This document shows positions 37,897 to 47,724 of a stretch of DNA of 64,000 bases, piece by piece (the first letter of the stretch is position 1; each line of letters starts with the position of its first letter). Both the position numbers and the translations under genes were made by a program. A model generated the notes under the pieces. It saw nothing but the letters and a program-made list of their open reading frames with translations. It was not told the DNA's origin and made no database searches. This stretch comes from an uncultured Luminiphilus sp. GTDB taxonomy: Bacteria; Pseudomonadota; Gammaproteobacteria; Pseudomonadales; Halieaceae. The stretch lies in NCBI GenBank assembly GCA_905182485.1, contig CAJJBO010000015.1:1-64000 (forward strand). The letters are read 5' to 3'.

Positions 37897-37931
37897 ACGA
37901 TCTGATTAACCATTAGAGGCCCATCACTGCC

Positions 37932-40707
37932 GTGACTATGGACAAGAATTTTTCACCCGCTGACATCGAGGGACGATGGTATGACTATTGGGAGGCCAAT
38001 GGTTACTTTGCACCATCGGGCGAAGGGCCCGCGTTTTGCATCCCCATCCCTCCCCCTAATGTCACCGGCACGCTCCACATGGGGCATGGTTTTCAACAGG
38101 CCATCATGGACGCATTGGTGCGTTATCAACGAATGCGAGGCCACAACACGCTGTGGCAGGTGGGCACGGATCACGCTGGCATCGCCACGCAAATGGTGGT
38201 CGAGCGACAGCTAGAATCAGAGGGCTCCTCCCGTGAAGCACTGGGCAGGGAAGCCTTTATTGAACGGGTATGGGACTGGAAGGCAGAATCGGGCGGAGCC
38301 ATCACGCAACAGTTAAGGCGTTTGGGCACGTCACCGGACTGGAGCCGCGAACGCTTCACGATGGACCCAGGGCTATCACAAGCGGTTCAGCGCGTTTTTA
38401 TCACGCTATTTGAAGAGGGGCTCATTTACCGGGGGCATCGGCTCGTCAACTGGGACCCCACTTTTCACACTGCCATTTCTGATCTTGAGGTTGTGCAAGA
38501 GGAAGAGGCGGGCTCTTTGTGGCACCTGCGATATCCGCTGCAGGGCCGAGACGGGCACCTGGTGGTGGCAACCACTCGCCCGGAGACCATGCTGGGCGAC
38601 GACGGCGGTGCATGAAGCCCGAACAGGCAAACATGTCTTTGGACACGCTATGGAAGCTGCGCTAAAGCCACAGGTTTTAGATCGCTTTGGACATCATTGC
38701 TGACGACTATGTTGATAGCTGAGTTCGGCTCAGGCTGCGTCAAGATCACACCGGCACACGACTTCAATGATTATGCGATGGGAGAGCGTCATCAGCTCCC
38801 AAAAATTAATATCCTCACCGCCAACGCGGCGATCAACGATGCGGCACCAGAGCGGTTCAGGGGCATGGATCGCTTTGATGCGAGAAAGGCGGTCGTTGCT
38901 GAGTTCGAGGCACTGGGGCTACTCGAAAAAATTGAGCCCCACACCCTCAAAGTGCCACGAGGCGATCGCTCGGGCGCCGTCATAGAGCCTTGGCTGACGC
39001 CACAGTGGTATGTCGATGCCAAAAAACTTGCTGTTCCCGCTATCGAAGCTGTCGAACAGGGCGCGATTCAATTCGTACCCAAGCAATGGGAAAACACCTA
39101 CTTCTCATGGATGCGCGATATCCAAGACTGGTGTATCAGCCGCCAGCTGTGGTGGGGACATCGCATACCGGCATGGTATGACGAGGCAGACAACATCTAT
39201 GTGGGTGACTCTGAAGCGGCGGTGCGCGTTAAACATCAACTGCCAGACACCATGATCCTACGACAAGATGACGACGTGCTCGATACTTGGTTTTCCTCTG
39301 CACTATGGACGTTTTCTACCCTTGGCTGGCCAGACAACACCGATGACCTCAAGACGTATTTACCTTCTTCAGTGCTTGTTACCGGCTTTGACATTATTTT
39401 CTTTTGGGTCGCGCGGATGATCATGATGTCGCTACATTTTATGAAGGAAGTACCCTTCGACACGGTATATATTCACGGCTTAGTGCGTGACTTTGAAGGG
39501 CAGAAAATGTCTAAATCGAAGGGAATGTATTAGACCCAATCGATCTGATCGACGGCATATCCCTTGACGCGTTGCTGGCGAAGCGCACTGCCAACCTCAT
39601 GCAGCCGCAGTTAGCCGCTAAAATTGATAAAACCACACGTAAGCAATTTCCAGATGGCATCTTGGGCTACGGCACCGACGCACTGCGCTATGCGTTTTAT
39701 TCATTGGCCTCAACGGGAAGAGATATCAAATTTGATATCGGGCGAATAGAGGGCTATCGCAATTTCTGTAACAAGATCTGGAATGCGTCCCGTTACGTCT
39801 TAAGCCATGCTGAAGGTCATGATCTGCTATCTGAAAGAGGCGAAGACTCACTAGCGGACCGCTGGATCAAAAGCCGCATGGAGTCCACCCTCCAAGAGGT
39901 CGATCGCGCCTATGCTCAGTATCGATTTGACCTAGCATCACAAGCGCTATACGACTTTGTGTGGAATGAATTTTGCGACTGGTACCTCGAACTCTCCAAA
40001 CCCGTACTTTGGGATGAGGATACCAACGCGATGGCGGCACTGGGACACGACAGACACTCATCACGGTACTGGAGCAATCGCTTCGTATGCTGCACCCCTT
40101 TATGCCCTACTTAACCGAAGAGGTTTGGCAGAGCGTCAGCCCGTTCGCCGGCACGCAGGGTGACAGCATTATGCTGGCCCCCTGGCCAACTTACAGCGCG
40201 GAGCAGATCGACGAGGAGTCAGAGAGTGAAATTGAGTGGCTGAAGAAAATAATTATTGCGATCCGCACGATTCGTGCGGAAGCCAACATCCCACCATCAA
40301 CTGAACTGACCGTATTAGTAAGCCACGCATCCGAACAAGACAAAGCGCGCCTGACACGAAATGCAGCTTACCTCGCTAAATTGGCCAAGGTCAGCCAGCT
40401 GACCGCCCTATCACCCGACGCAGAACCCCCTCCCAGCCTAATGGCGCTGTGTGGAGAGCTTGAAATTCGTGTGCCCATGGCAGGGGTCATTGATATCGAG
40501 CAGGAGCTGGTGCGGCTAGACAAAGAGATCACCAAGCACGAGTCTGAACTCGCTCGACTCGAGGGAAAGCTCAACAATAAGGCCTTTGTCGAACGAGCTC
40601 CCGCCGAAGTCGTGGTCGCAGAGCGTCAAAAGCAAGAGCAAGCCGCGGCGTCGATTGCCACACTGAGACGACAAAGATCGCAAATAGAGGTATTGCGTTC
40701 CGCCTAA
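37932..40707 (+). CDS. valS: Valyl-tRNA synthetase, at least three frame breaks
   Basis: A class I aminoacyl-tRNA synthetase of about 920 residues. The HIGH motif (T-L-H-M-G-H) and G-T-D-H-A-G-I-A-T are in the first frame, which breaks near 38610 within the editing domain ([10 protein letters not shown]). The frame resumes at about 38700 ([13 protein letters not shown]) and includes K-M-S-K-S just before a break at 39530. It resumes again to about 40050 and ends with the coiled-coil C-terminal arm ([10 protein letters not shown]). The stretch 38615-38695 is too scrambled to read. An essential single-copy gene cannot be this broken in a living cell, so sequence error is likely. The start is GTG 37932 or ATG 37938. 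Confidence 0.94.
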
Positions 40708-40757
40708 AGCCCTGATAAGACTACACACAATAATAATAGTTATGCGGTGGAGTTTTT

Positions 40758-40970
40758 ATGTCAGACCGCCAGGTAGGAACCGTTAAGTGGTTCAACAACG
40801 CCAAAGGTTTTGGTTTCATCACCATGGCCGATCGGCCAGACGACATCTTTGTGCACTTCAGGGCGATTCAAGGCGATGGGTATCGCAGCCTTAATGAAGG
40901 GCAAGAAGTAGAGTTCGCTTTGGTAGAAGGCCCTAAGGGTCTGCAGGCCGAGGAAGTTACCAAACGCTGA
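40758..40970 (+). CDS. Cold-shock domain protein
   Basis: A 70-residue single OB-fold protein of the CspA family. The RNA-binding motifs are K-G-F-G-F-I-T (RNP1) and D-I-F-V-H-F (RNP2), with F-N-N-A-K in front. It binds single-stranded RNA and acts as an RNA chaperone. GGTGGAG lies before the ATG. It is a single gene after valS; a weak hairpin lies downstream but has no T-run. Confidence 0.94.
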   Translation: MSDRQVGTVKWFNNAKGFGFITMADRPDDIFVHFRAIQGDGYRSLNEGQEVEFALVEGPKGLQAEEVTKR

Positions 40971-41027
40971 TACCCTCGTGTCGGCAGGTTTGTTAAGCTC
41001 GCGCTCCCCGTGAACGCGAGAAGCGCT

Positions 41028-41719
41028 ATGTCAACTTCGAAACCCGCTGCTGCCAGCCAGACCAAGGCGGCGACTGCCCGCCAAAAAAAGTCTCGACCTT
41101 CTGCCGTCAGCGCTAAGAATGTACGCCGTTTTCGGGGTGTCGCAATGCCGTATGCAAGCCATGCCTGCATCCGCGCCGTAAACGAGCAGGTCATGAACCC
41201 AGTATCCACGGGACCAAGCTGTGGAAATCAAGCTGCCTTATCATTGACTACCTCAAAAAGAATACACCACTGCGACGGCAACACATACTTGATGCTGGCT
41301 GCGGATGGGGCATCACTGGAATCTGGTGTGCTCAACGATGGGGCTCAGAGGTCGTTTCAATGGACGCAGATCCCGCTGTATTCCCTTATCTCGATGCCGT
41401 CGCTAAGCTCAATGGGGTCTCCACCACGCCTTGGGTACAGCGCTTTGAAAAGGTGCATAAGAAAGACCTCAAGCAAACCGATATTTTATTCGGCGGCGAT
41501 ATTTGCTTCTGGGACGAACTCGTTAAGCCAGTCGGCACAATGATCGACCGTGCCATCGACGCAGGTGTCGGCACAATTGTGATCGGAGATCCCGAGCGGC
41601 CCACCTTTCACCAAATGGCCGAAAAAGCCATCCAAAGGCACGGCGGCGAGTTGCTGAACTGGCGGCTCACGGGATCAGTGAAAGCAACGGGCGCTCTGCT
41701 CGTCATTCACAACGACTGA
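41028..41719 (+). CDS. SAM-dependent methyltransferase, frameshifted
   Basis: The C-terminal 180 residues are clear. S-I-H-G-T-K-L-W-K-S-S-C-L-I-I-D-Y-L is followed by the SAM-binding I-L-D-A-G-C-G-W-G-I-T-G-I-W, the acidic V-S-M-D-A-D, and G-G-D-I-C-F-W at motif IV. This resembles small Rossmann methyltransferases related to protein or tRNA lysine methylases, but the substrate is unknown. The N-terminal 35 residues from ATG 41028 are Ala/Lys-rich; a break between about 41130 and 41180 joins them to the catalytic frame. The exact N-terminus is uncertain. Confidence 0.75.
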
Positions 41720-42916
41720 TCACTGCGTCAACACAACCTCCATAACCAACGGGCTTAGCGCAGCAGGCTCCACACAGTCACGCAGGGCTGGACGGAAAGC
41801 GGTGTTGCGCAGCAGTCTTTTGACCTTGGCCCCGGCGCGGTCATCACTGGGCGAATTGGAGGCGGTCACCACAACCTCCTTGGCGACACCACGATCCGTC
41901 ACTGAGAGCGTCACCTGAGTCACGGGTAGGCCTGAATCAGGGAGCATAAGCCGCCCTAGAGCGGGGTACTCTGGCAGCGCTCCGGGCTTTTCGAAACGAC
42001 TTGGGTGTATCTGGCAAGCCTGCTCGTACAGTGCCAGAGCACGAGTTTTCTGCCGATAAAACCACCGCCAATCGGCAAGCGCTGAGAGTGCATCATGCTG
42101 AGCAGGCGCGACCCTCAACAACTGCTCAAACAAGTCTTCCCCTTTGCTCATGAGGCGCCTCTGTAACGCCTCGAGCCGCGGTTCTCGCTCTAACGAACTC
42201 CATTCGGGGTCCGAAAAAGTGCGCTCGAACCGCTGATCGTCCACTAATACATCTAACTTGAACTCGAGAACATAATAAAAACCCGCTAGACGAAAGGTAA
42301 AAGGTTGACACCATTGACAGCTACGCGGATCTCTGCCGCAGTCATGTCGTCAAAATCTTTCTGGAACCGAAGTAACTCGCGACCTCGCGGACCCCATTCG
42401 ACATCCATCAAGACGTCCAAAGTGACATCAAAAAACTCGAGTGCCGCCTTAAGCTCTCCCTCTTCGAATGGCGGCAACCCAGATCCGAGTAATCGGAACT
42501 GGTACGCCGCCCTCTCCTCTAGCGCTTCACGGTCACCAGATTCTAGATACAGGGCGATCAAGCCCCGCAAGATGGGTAATTGCTGATCGCCGTAAAGGCC
42601 GTTGTTAACCCGCGCATTATGCAATGCCCGATCATAAAACTCCGCGCGCGAGACAGATCGCCAGATGCAGACGCGATGGCGGCAACCTCTACCATTAGTG
42701 CCGCTAGTGAAGGGTGATAAGGCCCAAGGAACTGCTCTTGCTCAAGCAGAACCGCCTCAGCCGCAGCAAGCTCCGCCCTCGTGCTCAAATCTGGCGGCGC
42801 CCTGCACTGGGATTTTTTGTGGCCTCAGATAACTGCACAAACAGCCCAAAAGGCACCGGCGTCTCGGCTACGGTAAGGTTGCCTGCGAACAGCAACAGGA
42901 GCGTCAGGTATTTCAC
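41720..42916 (-). CDS. Exported TPR-like protein with TonB-like C-terminus, several frame breaks
   Basis: It reads as one protein of about 395 residues in four pieces. It begins at GTG 42916 with a signal peptide (M-K-Y-L-T-L-L-L-L-F-A-G-N-L-T-V-A), followed by helical repeats like TPRs (Y-H-P-S-L-A-A-L-M-V-E-V-A-A-I-A; G-D-L-S-R-A-R). It ends in G-L-P-V-T-Q-V-T-L-S-V-T-D-R-G, which resembles the TonB C-terminal fold with a central V-V-T-A-S-N. Breaks are needed near 42790, 42640 and 42288. No TonB box receptor or ExbB gene is near, so the role is open: perhaps an envelope protein that borrows a TonB-type domain. A hairpin with T-run precedes the start. Confidence 0.6.
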
Positions 42917-42955
42917 AGTGCATGAGCCTAGCGGGGTCGGTAGAGAATATAACGC

Positions 42956-42984
42956 AAAAAAAACCCGCCGAAAAGATCGGCGGG
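42956..42984 (-). terminator. Intrinsic terminator upstream of the TPR/TonB-like gene
   Basis: CCCGCCGA and TCGGCGGG form an 8-bp stem with a 5-base loop, followed on the minus strand by eight T. There is no minus-strand gene to its right, so it ends either a short untranslated leader (attenuator, 40 bases before the GTG at 42916) or a small RNA. Confidence 0.75.
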
Positions 42985-43133
42985 TAAAAGCTTTTACGGA
43001 CTCTGGCCGCGGCGCGCGCTAAGAGAGAACTGAGCGCCCCGCTTAGCCTGTGATTTACTATGAATGAGCTGTATCATTACCGCTAATGTATTTTTTTGAT
43101 TCGACGTAGTCCCCACCGTTATAAGAGAACTCA

Positions 43134-44075
43134 ATGAACCTCAGTCGACTGGCAAAAATTGATCTTAACCTATTGGTTGCACTACATATTTTAATTGAAG
43201 AGGGCAGCGTTTCTAAAGCTGCCAGCAAGTTGTCGATCACCCAACCCGCCATGTCAAAGACGCTGGGGCGGCTGCGGGAGACGTTTGATGACCCGCTATT
43301 CGTTCGTAGCAAAAGAGGGGTACAACCCACGCCTCGAGCCCTTGGGCTCGCCGCGGAATTAAAAGTCACGCTCGAACAAATCGACGGCCTGCTGGACGCA
43401 GGAGAATTTCTACCCGCTTCGTACAGAGGTCAGATCACACTGGCGATCTCTGAGTATGTCGGCTTTACGCTGTTACCACCGCTCTCAGCCAGACTGCAGT
43501 CAAGTGCGCCGAAGCTGCGATTGCGCACCATCACCAGAGCAGAGCGGCAGCTGGATCAGCTAGCGAGTGGAGAGCTCGATTTTGCCATCCAAATTCAGAG
43601 AGAAGACTACGCACCAGAATTCTCAGTTTTACCCTTAGCAGATTCACCACTAGCCATATTCGTGCGGCAAGATCACCCCCTAGTCCAGCTGACGCTCAGC
43701 AAAGAGTTGATCCGCCAGTATCCGCACATCGCGCTCTATGTCGCCGATCGAGAGGAGCTGATCGGCGGACAAGTGCTCGCGAAAGAGTTATTTGAGAGTG
43801 ACAAGGGCATATTGGAAACCTCTCATCTCTTGACCGCCTTTGAGATTCTCAGAGAAACTGACTATCTCCTAATATGCCCCGCCTACCTTGCTCGTAGCGA
43901 GGGGGCCACGCGCGACATTGTGGCACTGACCTTACCGGTTGACCTCACCTTCAGCGTTCAGTACTCACTCATTGCGCATCGACGTACCGATCATTCGCCG
44001 ATGCATCGATGGCTGTGGCAAGAAATTATCGATACGGTTCAGGCGATGCGCTCTCGCACAGTCCATCGCGGATAG
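43134..44075 (+). CDS. LysR-family transcriptional regulator
   Basis: A 313-residue regulator. The winged helix-turn-helix is at about 8-67 (D-L-N-L-L-V-A-L, S-V-S-K-A-A-S-K-L-S-I-T-Q-P-A-M-S-K), followed by the linker helix and a periplasmic-binding-like effector domain. It resembles the NodD/SyrM-type group beginning L-A-K-I-D-L-N-L-L. The target is unknown: its neighbours are the TPR/TonB-like protein (divergent) and tatD. The 217-base region upstream holds the terminator described and otherwise nothing clear. It is intact. Confidence 0.88.
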   Translation: MNLSRLAKIDLNLLVALHILIEEGSVSKAASKLSITQPAMSKTLGRLRETFDDPLFVRSKRGVQPTPRALGLAAELKVTLEQIDGLLDAGEFLPASYRGQITLAISEYVGFTLLPPLSARLQSSAPKLRLRTITRAERQLDQLASGELDFAIQIQREDYAPEFSVLPLADSPLAIFVRQDHPLVQLTLSKELIRQYPHIALYVADREELIGGQVLAKELFESDKGILETSHLLTAFEILRETDYLLICPAYLARSEGATRDIVALTLPVDLTFSVQYSLIAHRRTDHSPMHRWLWQEIIDTVQAMRSRTVHRG

Positions 44076-44146
44076 GATAGCGACTGACTGACAATCCTTG
44101 TCGCAAATTGTGCGATAATTAATATTGATTACTTGTGTTGCCCCAA

Positions 44147-44950
44147 ATGAGCTCATCTACACGCCGTGCCATACCGCGCTTTGACACGCCTATCGTTGAA
44201 ACGCATTGCCATCTCGACTATCTCGGTGATGAGGCGCTAGAAAGCGCCTTACATGCCGCGGAGGATGTCGGTATCGAGCGCATTGTCACGATTGCGGTAT
44301 CAGCAGACAACCTTGATACAGTGCAACGCATCGCCACCGATCACGACCAAGTCTGGTGCACACAGGGAATCCACCCTCACGAAGCCGATAGCTGGGGTCG
44401 TGAGCTCAGCGAACGCATTACCAAAAACTGCAGCAGCACAAAGGTCGTCGCCATTGGCGAGATTGGTCTCGACTATCACTATGACCACGCCGATCGCCGA
44501 ATCCAAGCAGAAGCGTTTGACGCACAGTTGAATATTGCCTCAGAGGCGGGCTTACCCGTCGTCATTCACACCCGCGAAGCCGATGAAGACACTCGCGCTA
44601 TCTTAGCGAACCACAGCCAAACACTGAGAAATAAGGGGGTGATACACAGTTTTACAAGCTCACTATCCCTCGCCGAATTCTGCCTGAGCGAGGGATTTAT
44701 GCTGGGGTTCAATGGCATTATCACCTTCCGTAATGCCGATAATGTCCGCGAGGTCGCTGACGCTACGCCCACTGATCGCATTGTCCTAGAAACTGATGCC
44801 CCCTATTTAACCCCCGTACCCTATCGCGGGCAGCCCAATGAACCACGCTACCTGCCTTTTATTGCTGAAACCTTAGCCGGCATCAAAAAGCTCGATACCG
44901 AAGTGTTTCTTGAGCACGCACGACGCAACAGCTACCAACTGTTTTTCTAG
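44147..44950 (+). CDS. tatD: TatD family deoxyribonuclease
   Basis: About 267 residues, a TIM-barrel metal hydrolase with 3'-5' DNase activity. Metal ligands are seen in V-E-T-H-C-H-L-D, G-I-H-P-H, G-E-I-G-L-D-Y-H, V-I-H-T-R and L-E-T-D-A-P-Y-L-T-P. This copy is 1.5 domains long at most, without the extra radical-SAM fusion found in some relatives. The start at ATG 44147 or 44135 is uncertain. It is followed after 3 bases by rapA. The symbol is by family; YcfH/YjjV paralogs cannot be excluded. Confidence 0.88.
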   Translation: MSSSTRRAIPRFDTPIVETHCHLDYLGDEALESALHAAEDVGIERIVTIAVSADNLDTVQRIATDHDQVWCTQGIHPHEADSWGRELSERITKNCSSTKVVAIGEIGLDYHYDHADRRIQAEAFDAQLNIASEAGLPVVIHTREADEDTRAILANHSQTLRNKGVIHSFTSSLSLAEFCLSEGFMLGFNGIITFRNADNVREVADATPTDRIVLETDAPYLTPVPYRGQPNEPRYLPFIAETLAGIKKLDTEVFLEHARRNSYQLFF

Positions 44951-44953
44951 ACG

Positions 44954-47703
44954 ATGACCGATATGTTTATTCCCGGACAACGATGGGTCAGTCACGCCGA
45001 TAGCACGCTTGGACTAGGGATTGTCACCACCGCCGATACCCGGCGCGTCACACTGCATTTTCCAGCTGTTGAAGAGGAGCGCGTCTACGCGACTGACCGC
45101 GCACCTTTGACCCGGCTGCTATTGAAAACCGGCGATCAATTGATCCGCATGGACGGCGCCTCACTCGTCGTGGTGACGCGCAGAACAGCACGCAGGAATC
45201 ATGGTTTATGCCGCAGAGAATGAGCAGGGTGAGCTCTGCCAGGTCAACGAGGCTGAGCTTGATGCCCATATCGAACTCAACACACCAGTTGAGCGACTAC
45301 TGAACAGTCAGCTGGGCAAGCCTGCCGACTTTGGACTGCGACAAACAACACTAGATCATAATGCCTCAGCTGATGGGTTCGGGCTACGCGGTTTACTGGG
45401 TGCTCGTACCACCCTCCTCTCCCACCAGCTGTACGTCGCTGCCACCGTTGGCGCCCGATTTGCACCAAGAGTCCTACTGGCTGATGAAGTCGGGTTAGGT
45501 AAAACGATTGAAGCTGGCCTCATCGTCAGTCAGCAACTGTTGCGTCAACGCGCGCAGCGCGTGCTCATTCTCACGCCCGAAACGCTGACACATCAATGGC
45601 TCATCGAGATGCAAAGGCGCTTCCACTTGTCCTTCTCGCTATTAAATGCGGCACGACTCGAAGACACCGATCCCAGTGAGGAATTCTCTGAATCCCCTCT
45701 GGTGCTATCGCCCATCAATCTTTTTGAGTCTGACCCAGCGCTTCAGGAGTGTGTTCGGCAAGTGGAATGGGACATGGTTGTGATTGATGAAGCCCACCAC
45801 ATCACCGGCCTGAATCACCCTCGCTCGAGTCTGGGCGAGTTTGTCCATACGCTCTCTCAGCACACCCGAGGGCTTCTGCTATTAACCGCCACGCCCGAGC
45901 AGGCAGGCCTTTTTTTCCATTTTGAACGGCTACAACTCTTCTTGATGTAAAAGATCTATAAGCCTAATTACAGAAAAGAGCAAACTCAGTTTACTGCTTG
46001 GAACCACGCGATCGAGCAGCTCGAACACGGGCTGCCCTGTGATCTTCCCGCCGACATCGACACCAATGCCAATTCCGCAGACCAGATCCAACAGATGTTA
46101 GATCGATACGGCACAGGCAGAGTGCTCTATCGTAATACGCGCCAAGGCATTTCTGGCTTTCCCAATCGGCACCATCAATGCTACCCGCTGGCGGCGCCTG
46201 AACTTTATGTCAGCGACGCAAACCAGCTTCATCCGGAGACGCTGCACCCCGAAGCACATTGGATTGAAGCAGACCCCCGAGTCACTTGGCTTCAAGAGCA
46301 ATTGAAGCAACTGCGGCCCCATAAGGCGCTCGTGATTTGTGCTGACAAGCACACGGCCATGGGTCTTGAGCATCATCTTCACCTCAAAGCGGGCGTCCGA
46401 TGCGCCGCCTTTCATGAAGACCTCAGCCTAATAGAGCGTGATCGAGCGGCAGCCTACTTCGCCGAGGAATCAGGTGGTGCCCAAGCGCTTATCTGCTCTG
46501 AAATTGGCAGCGAGGGGAGAAACTTTCAGTTCGCCAAACACCTTATCTGCTTTGATCTACCGAGGCACCCCGACTTACTAGAACAACGTATCGGACGGCT
46601 CGACCGGATTGGTCAAGGCAGCGATATTTATTTACACCTGCCGATTCTGGAACATACCGCGCAAGCAGTGGTTTACCGCTGGCTGGATGAAGGCCTGAAC
46701 GCCTTCAATGCCACTTGCTCAGTGGGTCATCAGTTGTATTCCGAGTTTGCTGCCGCATTAGCTGCTGCAATGGAGGACGGTAGCGGGCTAGACGATCTGA
46801 TCGAGGCAACGCGTCAGCGGCGACAAGGCTTGCTCCAAGAGTCTGAAAAAGGCCGTGACCGGCTGCTGGAACGCAACTCCCACAACGCTGAGCGAGGTGC
46901 AGCCATAATCACTGCACTCGAACAACGAGAATCCGCGGAAACGTTGCACGCTTTTTGCGAGATGCTGTTTGATCGTATTGGCATTGATCAAGATTATCTC
47001 GACGAGCAATTGACGGTCGTCAAACCCACTGAAAATTTGGTCACCGGACAACTGCCTGGATTGGATGAAAATGGTGCCACAGCGACTTATGACCGGACTA
47101 CCGCATTAAGCCGCGATGACGTTATCTTTTTGACTTGGGAACACCCCATCGTCATGGAGTCGATGGCCACCTTGCTCAGCAGTGATATTGGGAAAGCCAG
47201 TATCGGTACTTTTAAGCACCGAGGCGTACCGGCGGGCACCGTACTCCTCGAAGCCCTTTACCGGGTCGAGTGCCTCGCACCGAGATATTTAGAGACGGGA
47301 CAATTTATCGATCAAACACCCTTGCGAATGCTGCTAACAGCAGAGGGCAAAGAAGTGGGCGACCGACTCTCATCGTCCTACCTCGCGGAGCATTTACAAA
47401 ACGTTCCCACAGCAACCAGCGCTGCAGCGCTCAGCAAACTCCGCCAAACACTTGAATCACTATTTCCTGTGCTTGATGCGGCAGCGGTCAAAACGGTCAT
47501 CGCTCGCCGCGAGCAGGCCGTTGCGCACGCTCAGCAAACACTCAATGCGGAATGGGACCGGTTGCAGTATCTGCAATCCGTCAACCCTACGATTCGAGAA
47601 GAAGAAGTGCTGGCCATGGCACAGCATACAAGACGCCTGTTGCGAGGCGCTCTCCCAAGCCCAGCCAGTGCTGGAGGGTTTGCGGGTCTGCATCGCGGTC
47701 TAA
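44954..47703 (+). CDS. rapA: RNA polymerase-associated helicase RapA (HepA), several frame breaks
   Basis: A Swi2/Snf2 ATPase of about 915 residues that recycles RNA polymerase. The N-terminal Tudor-like part (F-I-P-G-Q-R-W-V-S) is in the first frame, broken near 45190. The second frame has the P-loop L-L-A-D-E-V-G-L-G-K-T, DEAH (V-I-D-E-A-H-H) and L-T-A-T-P-E-Q, and stops in frame at 45948 next to small indels. The third has the C-lobe motifs V (S-E-I-G-S-E-G-R-N-F-Q) and VI (Q-R-I-G-R-L-D-R-I-G-Q). A last break near 47635 leads to the family tail S-Q-A-Q-P-V-L-E-G-L-R and a stop at 47703. The open frame to 47930 is spurious, since it is antisense to the next gene. Confidence 0.93.
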
Positions 47704-47724
47704 GCTGCGATGCCAATTATCAGC

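Noticed and set aside
37897-37916. holC open frame running to 37916
   Set aside because: Its last 30 residues lack the family ending, which is present one frame over and stops at 37896.
40998-41020. Small hairpin after the cold-shock gene (CTCGCG / CGCGAG)
   Set aside because: Six-base arms with an 11-base loop and no T-run; too weak to call a terminator.
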